64,000 bases of DNA, from positions 8,000,501 through 8,064,500 of the forward strand of contig JAILWY010000027.1 in NCBI GenBank assembly GCA_022113835.1. Reading direction: 5' to 3'. Source of the stretch: Atopsyche davidsoni (Eukaryota; Arthropoda; Insecta; Trichoptera; Hydrobiosidae). The translations under genes and the position numbers were made by a program. Numbering within the stretch: position 1 is the stretch's first letter; the number at the start of each line of letters is the position of its first letter. Positions 20,881 to 34,280 of this stretch are shown here, piece by piece. Under the pieces are notes generated by a model. It made no database searches and was not told the DNA's origin. It saw only the letters and a list, made by a program, of their open reading frames with translations.

Positions 20881-21639
20881 TTTAAAAAAGCCATAAATTT
20901 AAAAAGCCAGTCGTAATTTAGTGGTGATTATCGATACTGAATTTTCGTTTTTGGATCGGTTCTGAATTATTTCTTCATCATGTTAACACTTTAGCAGGAG
21001 ATTCGGATATAATTGCGCCATTTTTAATACGTTATCTAATCTATTATTTATTTTTTTCAATTAGGCTATTAAGATAACCTTTTTGACACTATGATATTTA
21101 TTTGACCTCTCGAAACATTAAATATCAATTAATTACGGCTGATAAAAAATGGACTTAATAATTATTTTTATCATTTACAAAACTTCTTGTTATCAATGAT
21201 AAAACAACTATTAAATAGTTTTCATATTTATTTAGATTCAATAATAGTAAGTTTATTGTAATCGAGCTTTGCTTTAATCAGATCAAACGGGGATGCCTAT
21301 AATTAAAGACATGATTGTCTTTTGCATATATCTATAAATAAAAGCTTTATCGTATTATCTGGCTATTATTCAACAGACTTGTACAAAGGCATCGTGCAAT
21401 AATTCATTAAAGTTAAATATAAATGATTTCCAGGTTTATATATTACATTTTTCTTGCATTAAATGCATAAAAATGTATACATACAAAGTATTTAATATGA
21501 ATGATTTATTAAAATATTTAATAAGCATACTTTACATTTACATCCAAATCTTGATTAAATAAGTAATTTAGTTTCCAATTAAAACCCGTGTTATGCAATT
21601 CATATCCCTCGTTATTAAGTACAAATGATTCAATCCGGA

Positions 21640-21930
21640 ATCTAGTCTTAATCGATATGACTTCCATATTAATGGCACGGCTTCGCTGAAAACGAAATGG
21701 AAGTTGATTCTGCAGGGTAGACGCGCCCGGCTTCTTGGTCGATAGCCGCTCAAAGCGCAGCTGATAGTCGACTGCACTTCCAGCCAAGAATGGGTGTACC
21801 GACCTAGACAATACTACATTTATAGGAACATTAATTGCAGCCGTATGATGGATTGCGGCCTGGCGTGTCCGCCGCAGTCTCACCGGAGCACTGCAATTAG
21901 GGTAATGCGCTAACTGGCTGTATTGTGCCT
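21640..21930. promoter_or_regulatory. Candidate regulatory island with Exd/Hox composite site
   Basis: Carries TGATGGATTG (21846-21855), ACATTAATTGCAGC and GCAATTAGGGTAATGCGC. TGATNNATNN is the known class of PBC/Hox composite sites. Confidence 0.5.
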
Positions 21931-22369
21931 ATATATTTTGCATTGATTTTAGTATTCTATAATGGAAACTTCATTAATTTGTTTTTACTATAAGTGAATA
22001 TCTTTATTTGATCCAACCCAAGTCTTACTTTAATGCGGAAAGAGCAGCTTTTTATCTAATAATAAAACTCATATTGTCTGGGACTTAGCAGCGATATCAA
22101 TTGGAAATAACTATAAACAAAATTTTTTGACGTCATGAGTATTTATTAACAAAGATGACACAACAATAAAACAATACTTGCGCAATAACACGTATAATAG
22201 TAAAATTTGCATGCCCAAATTAAATATTCACTCCGCGCCTTTGCCATCCCAAAATTCAAACTCCAAAACACTGCACAAGGTTTATAATAAACTTTTATAA
22301 ATATACGAGAATTCCTTGAAGGTCCGCTTTAAAAATCATCATATTAAAAGAGCATAAAATCAATGTGGA

Positions 22370-22710
22370 AGCAAGTAAACAAAAAAATAATCCTCCGATC
22401 AAGTCCGCGCCCGCCTCCGAGCGGCGCTAGGCGGGCGCAGTGGGCAGCCAACCTTTATTTACGACGGCCCGAATTTCGGTTTTCGATTATCATAATAACA
22501 TGTCGAACCGATTCGAAATTATCGCCTATGTGCACATTTGGCGAGCACGCCGGCTGATCTCATTACCAATGCACCTTCAGACTCCGTATTTAGGGAAAAT
22601 GAATGCGGAATTTTATTTATGAAGCAGGAATTAGCCCCGAGGGAGGTATTGATTATACGACGCGAGTGCACGTTGTTTCGGTGCTGAAATTTTAGAAAGC
22701 AGTTTTTTTT
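22370..22710. promoter_or_regulatory. Candidate regulatory island
   Basis: GC-rich start (CCGCCTCCGAGCGGCGC), CCTTTATTTACGACGG, TCTCATTACCAATGCACC and GGTATTGATTATACGACG. Confidence 0.4.
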
Positions 22711-23569
22711 AAATGACGGAATTTGCATGCAAATTTTTATCCCACATCCTTATTTAAAAATATTAATATTAAACACCATATAAGTAACTGGTGTATTATT
22801 TTGTTTGAGTGATAATTAATTTGTAATTGAAAAACTGCGAAACCGTATAATTTACCCACAAGTATTTAAAATTATAAGTCCTTTTTTTTTTAGATATGAC
22901 CATAAAATTCAATTCAATAATATGAGACGGAAATTTTTGCTTTTGGTAAAAAAAGTACATTACAGTTTAAAAATCATTTTTTACTGAAAAACTAATAATA
23001 AAAAAGGTGGCATTTTGTAACACATTAAATATTAAAATTTTCGCAATGCTATTTTAATTAAATTAATTACTAAAACAATTCAAATTATATTCATAGTTAT
23101 AATCTCTTGCAAATGTGCGTATTTATGTACAAACGTAGGTACGTTTTAACTGAACACAGAGGTCAAATAAAATATTTCTGCATTTATTTACATCCGTTTG
23201 ACGTCAACCAAACGAACCAAAAATAATTAATCAATTTTGTTGATATTGCAGGCAATATGTGTAGTATTATTAAAAAAGTATATTTTATCAAATTAATAAA
23301 AATGTTTAAAAGTAAAATAAAGTACACCTTTGCAAAATGCATCATCCAATAAAAACCCGCACAGGCCATATCTGAACATAGCAATAAAAGCATTCAAACC
23401 ACAATAACAGTACTCTATTAAACTGCAATAAAAACTTTAACAATGCCGCGAGCAAACATCTTCATTTTCCTTCATAAATAAAACGCGTATTATTGTCAAC
23501 TCAATATCATCTAAAATTCGAATCGATAGCAAAAAAGTCACATTGTTTTCGATACATAAATTTTACAAA

Positions 23570-23900
23570 CATCTCGATTCCTTCGTGTTTGTTTGGCCCG
23601 GCTTCAAAGATCACCGCTCGTAATAATTCGTCGTTTTTTGGTACCCTTTGTGGCCGATTTTTCAATCCATAAGGTATATTTTATTTTGTGTTAATTCGAA
23701 CAATAACTTGTTGGTCTTTTAACAGATCGTAAACTTTAGCTCGGGGGTACCCGTCGCCCGCCGAGCACGCAATCGCGTTTCAGTCGAGTTCTACTTTGTT
23801 AGGATCGGTCGCCCCGGTCTACTGGGAAATACAGAATTTCTTTCTGGCATATTTTTTTTAATTTACGATCAAGCGCGGCTTTGTTTGCTGAAGTGATAAA
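23570..23900. promoter_or_regulatory. Candidate regulatory island
   Basis: CGCTCGTAATAATTCGTCG, TTCAATCCATAAGG and a CG-rich segment around CCGTCGCCCGCCGAGC. Confidence 0.35.
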
Positions 23901-24114
23901 TAAATCATGTATCTGATATAAAAACTGCCTTTTTGGTTTAATTTATTATTATTCAGAAAAGTGTATGTAAACACATTCTTTTAAAAATAATTGTTACATA
24001 AATAATCTGAAAACCATATTTAAAGAAATAAATGATGTTTTTTTTTATTTTAAATTTGATTTCTATATATTTATTTATTTATATAAAGCTAAAATTTAAA
24101 CATTTAAAACTAAA

Positions 24115-24345
24115 CACTACAGCCAATGAAGTACAAATCGATTGAGGCCGGTGGCCCAGGGCCGGAGTCTATAATTTAGGGCTCGCCCCCGGGCGGTTTT
24201 TTTGAGGGCCCCCTTAAACGGTTGCCTCGGTGGGTCCCGCCACTTTAAATTGTCATACAGCTGATTTATTTCTCTATCTTGGGGGGCACACCGGCTACGA
24301 AGGGCTTTCGCATTCACGAACTGAGAAAATCTTAACCTCACCCTG
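24115..24345. other. GC-rich unassigned block, possibly transposon-derived
   Basis: Rich in GGGCCC/GGGGGC words (GGTGGCCCAGGGCCGG, GGGCCCCCTT). Unlike the CpG-type islands it looks like a degraded repeat, but I found no TIR. Confidence 0.25.
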
Positions 24346-25909
24346 TTTCCGTTAGGAATTCAGATTTTTTTAGTACTTTTTACACGATTCGATCGTATCT
24401 AAGACAGTTTATATTATTTTAAGTGTATTTAAAAAAAAAAGTGTCACGGGTCTAATTTAGATTATAACTCATTTTAAAATAATTTGTTGAGCTATGTTTA
24501 CAAATATTTTTTTCCTTTGCTTATTATAACCACTACCGTGCACAGTAAATTCTTTTTACTTTTTGTTTAAATGCTAGTTTTACACATTTTCCTATTTTTA
24601 TTTGTTTAGTCAAGTAACAAAATATTATAAATTATCAAGTCAAGAAATCAACAAAACCATATACTGGCTCATCATCAACATTGCTATTTTCTCGACTGAC
24701 GCAAATGTCAAATTCTTAAATACCCGCATAATAAATCTAAATGTTATATTTTGTATTGTTTTTCTCTTTACCTTGTTTAAATCTAATAAGTTGAATTCCC
24801 CAAACTCAAATATTGAGCGCATGTTCACATCAATGAAAACATTTATAATTTATTCACAGCAAAATAATAAACAATGATTTATCGATTATTTAAACAATTC
24901 AATAGTAAAAAAAACAAGCTTTATTTCAATAATACGACAAAAGAAAATTACACTTCCTACCTAATAACACGCCTATTATGAAAATTTACAAATGATTAAT
25001 TTCTGTGCATACTAAATCTAGCTTCTTGGAATTAATTACGAATCAAAACGATATTTATGCTGTCTGATGCAATGCTTATAAAAAGGGGACTCTTCAATCG
25101 CTATAGATATGCATGAAAAAAACTAACCATGCACGAGCGGTCACTAACAAAACTCTAATTATACTTTAAAAAATTGATATACATACACACTCCATAGCTA
25201 CCTAGCAATCTAAATCACCACAAAAAATCATCCATAAACAAAATAAGTTATTAAAATCAATAAAACCTGTTAAGTCTCGAATATTCATCATAGAAAAGCA
25301 TATTCGCAAAACCTGTTCGATAAGATCGCATTTTACATACCATGGCATTTCGAACATTTAATCTGCAATGTTTTACCACCTAATTCAATGAAATATATCA
25401 TAAAATAGTATATCCCAAAACTGGTTACAAGATTATATCGAATACAGATCGAATTACGATTTTTTTTTCATCGTTTCATTGCTTAGCCTTTTCAAAGCTT
25501 AATACCATACCGTTTCATATTTAATCGGTGGCTTAAATAACGATTTAATGACGTCATAGCTGCGTTTTTGACTTTTGTTCATATTTTTTGATATTATTTT
25601 TTTGTAGTGTTTAAAGTTCGTATTGTATCGTCTTTTATATTCCTAATGACAATGGCTAAAAAATCTATGGTGATTATCTAAGTTGAGTAATTCTAATTGA
25701 TAGTTTAAGTTTAATGATCATTAAGCAACTATTTTTAAGTAGATAAGCTGCAAACAGGATATTTGATATGCAGGTAACATATTGTAAGATAAAAACTTTA
25801 TACATTGTGTTGGACCAAAAAATAAAACTGTAACCATTATATTTGAAACATTAACCGATTTAACTTTTTGTAAATGAATCTATTTTGAATCTTGTACGAT
25901 TACGATTTG

Positions 25910-26045
25910 AAGGTTTCAGGTTTCCCCACCCGTAAGATGGGTGGGTTTCATTTCCCGGGTTTTACGGAACCTCACGCATTCAGATCTCTTTTATGAGGCT
26001 GCGTTGGACCTATTCTGGTCAAGCCTCAACCCCTTACAGGGTGAT
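25910..26045. repeat. Unassigned block with short perfect hairpin
   Basis: CCCACCC (25925-25931) and GGGTGGG (25939-25945) pair around GTAAGAT. CCTCACGC/GAGGCTGCG and CCTTACAGGGTGATAAC follow. Might be the end of a retroelement. Confidence 0.25.
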
Positions 26046-26362
26046 AACAAACTTTTATTCGATCAATTTATTTTTGTAACAAATTACTTAATGTGTTTAT
26101 TTACGTTTTTTGTAACATAATTACAACATATATTTATTATTAAAAAATATATATACTCTAATATGTCAATTAGAGTTAGAAGTCTTTCAACATATTTTGA
26201 AGAATTGCTATTTAATAAATTTATTATTCATTTTAATTTAAAAATACTATTGTTTTAACTTTAGTTTGAATTATTTATACGCGTATACCTCAAGATTTTT
26301 AAGTGCGTTAAAAAAAATTAAGTGTATTTTTTAATTTCGATATTTTTCAGTTTAGTTTTGAC

Positions 26363-26789
26363 CATAGTTTCCCAAACTATTTTGTCCCGTCGACCCCTTG
26401 TCGAGTTTTCCTGTTTTTCGTCGACCCCCTGCCTTGCTAATATTGAATTTTTACAAATTCATCAACTTCAAACATATTTTTGACATCTGATATACAGGGT
26501 GCGCCATATTTTATGTCGGTATGTAAACATTGAATAACTTTGACATTTATCGTTAATTCAGTACAATTTTAACCACGCTTCACACAGAAACAACGTGCCG
26601 AAATAGTAACGCTGAACATTGAAAATAGTCGTTCAGTTGTGTTAACTCAACGTGCATATCGTCTTAAATATCGTGGTCAACATGGCCAATGGGATCTACT
26701 CTCGTTGACCCCCATTTACAGTTCGTGGACCCCCAATTAAATTTTTCGCTGTCATCGGGGGTCGATATTGACCACTTTGGGAACCTATG
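26363..26789. mobile_element. hAT-like nonautonomous element with 8-bp duplication
   Basis: Ends CATAGTTTCCCAAAC and GTTTGGGAACCTATG-like (written GGGAACCTATG on +) are inverted repeats. Flanks GTTTTGAC (26355-26362) and GTTTAGAC (26790-26797) match at 7 of 8, consistent with a hAT target duplication. Body repeats of GTCGACCCC/GGGGGTC lie near both ends. Split by a mariner-like fragment. Confidence 0.6.
26494..26683 (+). mobile_element. 5' fragment of a mariner/Tc-like element nested in the hAT-like element
   Basis: Begins ACAGGGTGCGCCATATTTTA, a typical insect TIR of this superfamily. A frame at about 26577-26680 reads QRAEIVTLNIENSRSVVLTQ then RAYRLKYRG, the N-terminal helix-turn-helix region of such transposases. 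The rest of the element is gone. Confidence 0.65.
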
Positions 26790-26939
26790 GTTTAGACTGT
26801 TATCGTCGCTACCATAAATAAGATATTCGTATCGTACATATATAAATATATTTTTTTTTTTTTTTTCATACTTAATAAATTGTTAAAAATATATATATTT
26901 CAATTTGTTTGACACTGGTGGCGGTATAACGGGGCATGT

Positions 26940-27170
26940 ATATTTGTCCGCAGACTTCCGATATCAACAGATCTAATTTTCGCCAGAATTTACTGCTGCG
27001 TATAAACCAGGGGCGCAACGATCCGGAGTGGCGCTCGCGAGTAATGGATTCGAGTTAGCCGCGATCGGCTGGCGACGGGGAATGCCGGGGGAGGGGCGAC
27101 CCGACAGACACCACCGAGGGGACAAGAAGTTTAACCTTTACTTTATTCCAGAAATTGGGTGCAATGATCT
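26940..27170. promoter_or_regulatory. Candidate regulatory island
   Basis: GC-rich, with GCTCGCGAGTAATGGATTCG and GCCGCGATCGGCTGGCG. No domain in the overlapping frame. Confidence 0.35.
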
Positions 27171-28269
27171 TGGAAACGTGACGACAATTTTTAATACACA
27201 ACACAAGTAGTAAACACACTTCGGGTTTATTGGCAAGCAATGTGAAAAAAAATCTACGCCGAATATATAAAAGCTCTTTTTTTGCACATTGCATAATTTT
27301 AGCACACGTGTGCTCTGACTCCTACTTTGATGCCTACTAAACAATAAGACATTTCAACAAGCATAAAGCAGCGGCCAGCTATCCCATACGAGCAACCAAT
27401 ACAGTATAGTGTTAATTTAACGTAAGCCACTGTTGTCACATTTTATAAATTAATACTTGTTCTCTTATATATTAAACCGTTCAATAGTTTATACTGGAAT
27501 TAACGCAAAACTTTAAAACATATATAATTTATTTTTACCAATATTTCGGCTACTTAGCAAATGGCATATAATTTTTCATTTAGATAAACTTGGTTTTATT
27601 TAAAAAAATCCATACTTTCTTTGTTCTGTGACTGAAAGACGACCCTTGACGTCGAACCGTTTCTGAAACGAGGGTGGAAAGACACAAGGAAAAACATTTT
27701 TCGCTACGAGAACTCTGAGGAATTAAGTTTTTATGATTTGACTTTTCTTATCAGTATCTACTGTTTTTATATAATTGTTGAATTATATTATTATTTTTTT
27801 GTTATAGCATTTAGAAAGTAGCTTTATTTGATAAGACGCGATCGGAGAAGTGCACTCATCTTTTAGTAATGATCATCACAGTTACTTCTGCTATTGCACT
27901 GAAACTACCTGAAATGTAGATTTTTTAGCAATTAAACAGAAACATCAATAACAATAAATAATAATAAATAAATTATATCTTCACACCTCATTTGAGCAAA
28001 TAACACATGTGTAAGTTTTGAATTCCACAATCTAGCTCAACCATGCTAAGAATATTTAGCGTAATAAATTATTTTCCTGTACATTTTTTCATCAACTTTC
28101 CTTTTAATCCTTTGGCTATAAATTTCACGGTTTAATGTAATTAACAAAATCAAAGTTATCTTATTTGTGTTGTGTTTTTCAATTAATTGATTATTTATAG
28201 TTCATGTAAGAATAACTATGTAGTAATTAGAAATTATAAATCGCTGAATTGTATTTAATGTGCTGCTTA

Positions 28270-28580
28270 TTATCATATTAAAACATGGCGTAATGAGCAT
28301 TGTTTCATGAATCATTAAGGACGAGTATCGAATAACACGCTATTTCAGTTACAACGACACAGTCAATCAATTCTTGAACGCGGCTGATAATTACATGTGA
28401 GGATTGCATTTCTGAACAATAATCAATTATCAAATTACCAGGCATGACATAGACATGCAATAGAATCACATAATTCCATAAATACTTGTGAAGGAACAGC
28501 TGTTACTCGGGAGGGTACACGACGTCGATTATGAACCCCCGCTGTGCAACAATACCCATTTTACAACATCGATGCATTCT
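28270..28580. promoter_or_regulatory. Candidate regulatory island dense in homeodomain words
   Basis: GGCGTAATGAGCATTG, ATGAATCATTAAGG, GTCAATCAATTC, GGCTGATAATTACATG and AATAATCAATTATCAAATTA follow each other within 200 bp. Confidence 0.45.
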
Positions 28581-29689
28581 CTTAAAATGTGAATACAAAC
28601 ATGTATTTAATTTAAGTCCCTTAGGGACTAAGACACTTTGTCTAAATTATTTCAATTAAAAAAGACGCCAAACTCATCAGTTTACCAACTTATTTGTATT
28701 TTTCTGAATATATTTAAAAAAAAATCTTTGGCCTTTTCTTAATTGTGTTAACTAGTTACGTTGATTAGATTATGACGTAGTTACTTAGTAAAACATTTTT
28801 TTAGTTACGAATTTAATTTCTTCTTTTTCGTTTTTCTTTGTATAATATATTAAGTTAATAAACTCAATAGACTCAAAAACTTAAACAGATTATTAATCTT
28901 CAAATTAATTACACATATATTATTTTACAGATTTAAAAAAAAGCATATCAATTATTTTGTATTTATCTCAACATTAGCATTTCTGTTTTACTTTAATTAC
29001 AGACTTACACAGTCAAAAAATAGTAATTGGTTTCTTGTGGCCACTATATCATTTAGAGACTATTCTTTCGAAGATACTTACAATGTTAAGAAGCAACAAA
29101 GAGGGTATAACATATCAATAATGAATGAAGTGTTAATGCCACAAACTCGTTACCTACAAACATTACTACTAATGTGGTACAATTTCGACGATAATTGTAT
29201 GAAATTATTTTTCACTTGTCAAAACAGTATGATGTAATTATTTCTTAATTGATAATTGATTGAAGCTTCTCATCCTTGCAAGTTATACATAAGACTGCAG
29301 ATATCTTATTACCTGCATAATTGTAGGTTTAATAGAATTAACATAAATTATAAGCGTTAATGATAACTATGAGTTTAAATAAATAACGCCATAAATTATT
29401 TTCTTGGAATATTTTTTTTCCTATTAACCAAACCAAACATCAAAACGATGAATATTCAATATTCTTTTTACAACTTTTCTATATATATAATTTTAAATCG
29501 ATCTAATAAAATGAATATTATATTTGCATACTTATGCATATAGAAGAAAGATAATATAAGTGATGAGGGAGGAAAAAAATAACCAAATAAAATTTAAATT
29601 TTATTCTTAAAATATTTTCGTATTAAAAATTATAAATCAGTCAAATGAATTTTGTAATTACAAATCCAAAAACCACCCTCTCTATTATC

Positions 29690-29880
29690 TCACCCCAAAC
29701 AACTGAAAATACCTTGTGGATTATAAAATGAAACGATAATCCCCGGTGGCTTATATTGTAAACACAGATTTCCTTGAGGGGTCGCCTGAAGTATGGCACT
29801 ACCCTCTGCATCCCTCAAACAAGTGATTACAGCCCATACTGCTGTTAATGGTCCGTGCAGGGCTACAAGCAACAGATCAA
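29690..29880. promoter_or_regulatory. Weak candidate island
   Basis: GC-balanced block with CGATAATCCCCGG and CAAGTGATTACAGCCC. No gene. Confidence 0.25.
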
Positions 29881-29884
29881 TAAC

Positions 29885-30470
29885 ATTTTTAATATTCTGC
29901 CATTCTTAATTTAGATAGCGAACTGAGACGACAAACTTAATAAGAAATATAAAAAAAATTACAAAAAGTTGTTATGTACCAAAACCATGCAGAAAAAAAA
30001 TAAAAGCTCTGTAATATTTATTTACTAAAATGAACACTGCTTTGAGCAATTTTTTTTCTTTATTTATCTTAAACATCAGAAATAATGCTTATTGCTTAGC
30101 ATTATAGAATAATTATATATTTAAAAAAAATAATAATGAATTCTATAATCCTAAAAACATCATAAATTCGAAAAAAAGGCATGTTTAACGAAATAATCCA
30201 TATTTTAATAAAAATATCACAACTAACTGACGAATGAATTAATTGAAGTTTTTATGAATTATTTTATTACTTAAATTTTAATTAACACATAAATATAATT
30301 TATATATAATTTTTTCAACGTTTAATTTTACAAAGTTATATAATTATTTTTTTATAATGGCTTAAATTAGTTATAATTGAAAATAATATTATAAATATTT
30401 ATAAATAATATTATATAAGGCATTTAATAATTAACCTATAAAAATAAAATAGCCAAGTGACAAAATGTAC
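29885..30470. other. Very AT-rich spacer
   Basis: Includes near-palindromic ATAATATTAT...ATAATATTAT around 30385-30415. No other content recognised. Confidence 0.5.
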
Positions 30471-31079
30471 ATGAAAAGTCACGGTGACTGGCAACCCTGC
30501 TCGTTTATGTAGGAGCCTACAAAGGAGGGTTAATGTTGCCAGTATTCACTCCGGTACAAAGGATATTTCCTTTTTGATGTTCCGAGACTTTTTGATGTGA
30601 TATCAATTTGAATTACACCATGAAAAAAACATGATTTGTTGTTCGCTGAATTCGAGGAAAATTTTGATTAAAAACATAATTATTATTTTTTTGTGCCTTT
30701 AAACGCAAAATAGATTTCTATTTAAAGTAACCTTTTATACATTAAAATTATTTAGAATAACTAGAGCTGGCTTCATAGTGTCTCGAATATTATTTTAACC
30801 CTTAAAAAATTTTCAAGCGAAAACGTGAAAGTTTATGAATAATGAGAGCTCTATAGAGACAACACAATATCAAAAATTAGTTTGGTTTGAAGATTTACGA
30901 TACACACAATAGATTGAAAATTTCACACTGGAAAAATATTTGTTGTATCGACAGTCATTTTATTTTATTTTGATTTAAATAATAGAGTACAATATATATA
31001 CACACTCTATAAATATTATTTAAAAATATATATTAATTGAATATTTAGGTTTCAAAATGTTGAATTTTCATTTCACCCA

Positions 31080-31400
31080 AACACATCCAGCTGTTTCGCA
31101 ATACGGGGAAGCATTCAAAACAGAACACAACGTCAGCTTTTCAATTTTACAACCCCCTGCCGCCCCTCCCCCGGCAAGTGCACGGCAGACATCAGAAAGG
31201 AAATAGACAGACAGTTATTAATGGTTAGAAAAATTATCGGCGGGTGAGAGAGTCGCCCAACAACCGCCTCCATTATTGCCGGCTATCAAATGGATTCCGG
31301 ATTTTGCGTAAGTCGAGCCATCGAGATCTCTGAATGCGGCTCGCGAGTAATTATTAATGATATCCGGATATGGTTTTGTTGTGTTGCTTGAATTGAATTA
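31080..31400. promoter_or_regulatory. Candidate regulatory island
   Basis: GTGAGAGAGTCGCCC (GAGA-type), CAGTTATTAATGG and GAGTAATTATTAATGATAT next to ATCCGGAT. One of the better homeodomain clusters. Confidence 0.45.
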
Positions 31401-32214
31401 AAATTAGGATCTGTTAAAAGCATACTCCTATACTGGTGGGTGTCTACTTTTCTTGGGAGAGACAGGGCGGGGGTGAAAGCTGAGCAACGACTAGTGCGAA
31501 AATAAAGAAAATGTTATAATTTGATGTTAAATAAATAAATTATAGCACAATATATGAAAAATTAATATTTGGGTTAGTAGAACCACAGAGAGGGGTGAAT
31601 CTGGACATAGACACATGGGTTAGGGGTGGTTTCATTCAATTCGAATATAAGGGTGAACGTAACAATTATTTTAACAATCACGCAGAAAAATTGTAGTTAT
31701 TTTTCGGTCTTCCGCAATGAATAATGGCAATAATCAACTTATTTAAAAAATAATTTGATTATTGAAAAAAAATACTAAAGAATATTTAAATTGTTTTTGT
31801 ACATTTTATTAAAATCTATAAATACATATCTTTCATTTATTATATTCTGTAATCAATCAATATAATAAAAAAAAAACAACTTCTATTTTATAATAAAACC
31901 AAATAAAGTATAATTTTTTTATTTTTTTTTTTTATATTTCTTATTGAAGGACAAGGCGGAAGATCTGCATTTGATGATGAACAAGTCTGTTAGTCGAAAC
32001 TAGTCATGCTAAAACTATAATAGTGAAGAAAGTATATAAATCATTAATATTTATTCACTAAGATAAAAATATTTTTTAATTTTGAATAATTAAATATTAA
32101 ATTTATTTTCATATCATATTATAAGACTTACTGTACTACTTAGTATGTATAGGTATTTTGTAACATCTCAATTTCCATGATGAAAAATTTCACTACACGC
32201 TATCAAAAAGTATA

Positions 32215-32480
32215 TAGTTAAACGGGGCACCCTGTGTTTATGCTGAAATTTTAACATTCATAATCATACGTAGTCTCGTGGCGGTAACTTTTCGCGGGTC
32301 TCGAGTAATTTTTAAAGTAACCAGTAAAGTACGGTACTGCCATAGTACCGCCTTGCCTGTAGTCAGGCTGCGGCCAGCCCTCACCTCCACCGGGACGCGG
32401 GGGCGGGACACGCGATCTCGCACACCTGAAGAGGTAAAATCGATCGCAACGCTACCTGGTTATAATGACGTATGCGCAAA
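32215..32480. promoter_or_regulatory. GC-rich island beginning with a transposon-like end
   Basis: AAACGGGGCACCCTGTG (about 32220) resembles an inverted mariner-type terminus. The rest is GC-balanced with CCAGTAAAGTACGGTACTG. Regulatory or transposon-derived. Confidence 0.25.
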
Positions 32481-33059
32481 TTAAAAAGCCGACTTCTTTT
32501 TTTCATATTTTCTTCAATATTTCTGGCATAATAGCCAAGGGAAAATGGAAGCAGGGCTTCAGAGACGGCCTGCCCGTATATTAAGCAATTACTTTTTTCG
32601 TTGCACCGTCAGGTGAACGTTTATTTGAAATTACTTTAAATATAAAAACGCACAGCCATTTTCTTTGCATGTTGATGTATTCGAATTAAAATTACTGTGA
32701 GAATTATCTGAGTGGTTATTTTGGTGAAATTTAATATCACATGTTGCCATAGCAATTTCCCTTATAAAATATTTCCGATATTTTTTTATTATCAAATCAA
32801 GATAAAACCAACATTAAATTTAATAGTCTTTTTAAGTATGAAATCACTAAAACAGTAATCTAATTATGCTTATAAAATAGATTTTTCATTATATAGACAT
32901 TTACATATTAACATAAAGTCAAATATATATGCTACTACAAATATGAAGGAAATAAATACACAGCCTGAATTTATAAATATATATATAACCAGTAGTAAAA
33001 ACATACAGGCTAACAGCGATGATGATGATGTCATTAATACATTAGCACATAAGTATATT

Positions 33060-33310
33060 TGGTAGCTAATTTAGACGAAGACAGCTGTATGTCGCATCGT
33101 CCCTCTCCCTCCGATTAGTCTAGTCCAGACGAGTGCGTGCCGCGACTTGCGTGTACACAACAAAGATGAAACACATCGCATAATTTACTTTGACAAATAT
33201 CCTAACACGATACCACTCGGTCCGCTTACATTAATTTTAAAGTCTACGGGAGCGCGCCATCAGATGTAGCGTGTGCTGGTGATCCGGCCTAACGTGGCGC
33301 ACTACTTTCT
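33060..33310. promoter_or_regulatory. Candidate island
   Basis: GC-balanced, with GTCTAGTCCAGACGAG and GGGAGCGCGCCATCAG. Nothing decisive. Confidence 0.25.
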
Positions 33311-34134
33311 CATAATATATATTGCAAAAAAAAAAAACCAATGCAACAATTTAAAAAAAATCCAATATACAAACCAGCAAAATGTGTATTTAAATGTCGT
33401 AAAGAACTCCTGAATATTATGCTCGTGGGAGAAATTTCAGGCTCGAGAACTTCAGAGGGGCAGTGACGTGCGCCCACAATTGGTTAATGTGCTTAGGTTT
33501 TTTGCTTTATCCTGCCACTCGTATGCTTAACAAGTCTCTTTTTCGTATGCTCATGGGGTAGACTGGTATGGGCGTTGTGACAAAACAATACGTGACTAGT
33601 ATCATTGACGTGCTCAACATTACCAAAGTATTAGTTTGTATATATCTGCTAGTATTTTTTTTATATGTATGTAATTTATGCGCACAATAAAGGTATCGTA
33701 AATTTATCAACTAACAAGTTTAAAATAATTTTTTTATATTGATTATAAGTGCAATAATTATTTGAATACCTTGTGATATTTTAGTCTAACATGTGTAATT
33801 AGTTAAATAGGAGCATTTATAGCGCGTTACACGTTTTGTATTTTTTCAAAGTTATATGCTTTCTGCATATATAGTGCATTTTATGCATATAACATGTAAA
33901 TAAGTATTTTTCTTTAATTGCAAAGTAACAATTTTCAGCTTTGAAAAGCACAGTAAATACTTTGGCGAATTTTGGAAAAAATCCTTTTATGTCATTTTCA
34001 CAACTCTAAGATTGACCAACATAATATCGTTCCTACATATCTGCAACCTTAAACCAGAATACTTATACAATGCTTGCAAAACCTTTACTATATAATATCG
34101 TTTATATGGTTGTACAACATAAGTAGATGTAGAC

Positions 34135-34280
34135 TAATGGCTCGCTTATGATCCTGGGTTGATTATGTATTGATTAATGCGTTTATTCAGATCCAATTAA
34201 AGTTGGCCTAGGGAGCGTCACTCCGAGTGCCTTTTAACGGTGGGAAATCAATCTTTATTACTAGGGAAATTATTGTTACG
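34135..34280. promoter_or_regulatory. Candidate regulatory island with Exd/Hox site
   Basis: GTTGATTATGTATTGATTAATGCG holds TGATTAATGC (34171-34180), a TGATNNATNN composite site, then TCCAATTAAAGTTGG. Confidence 0.4.
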
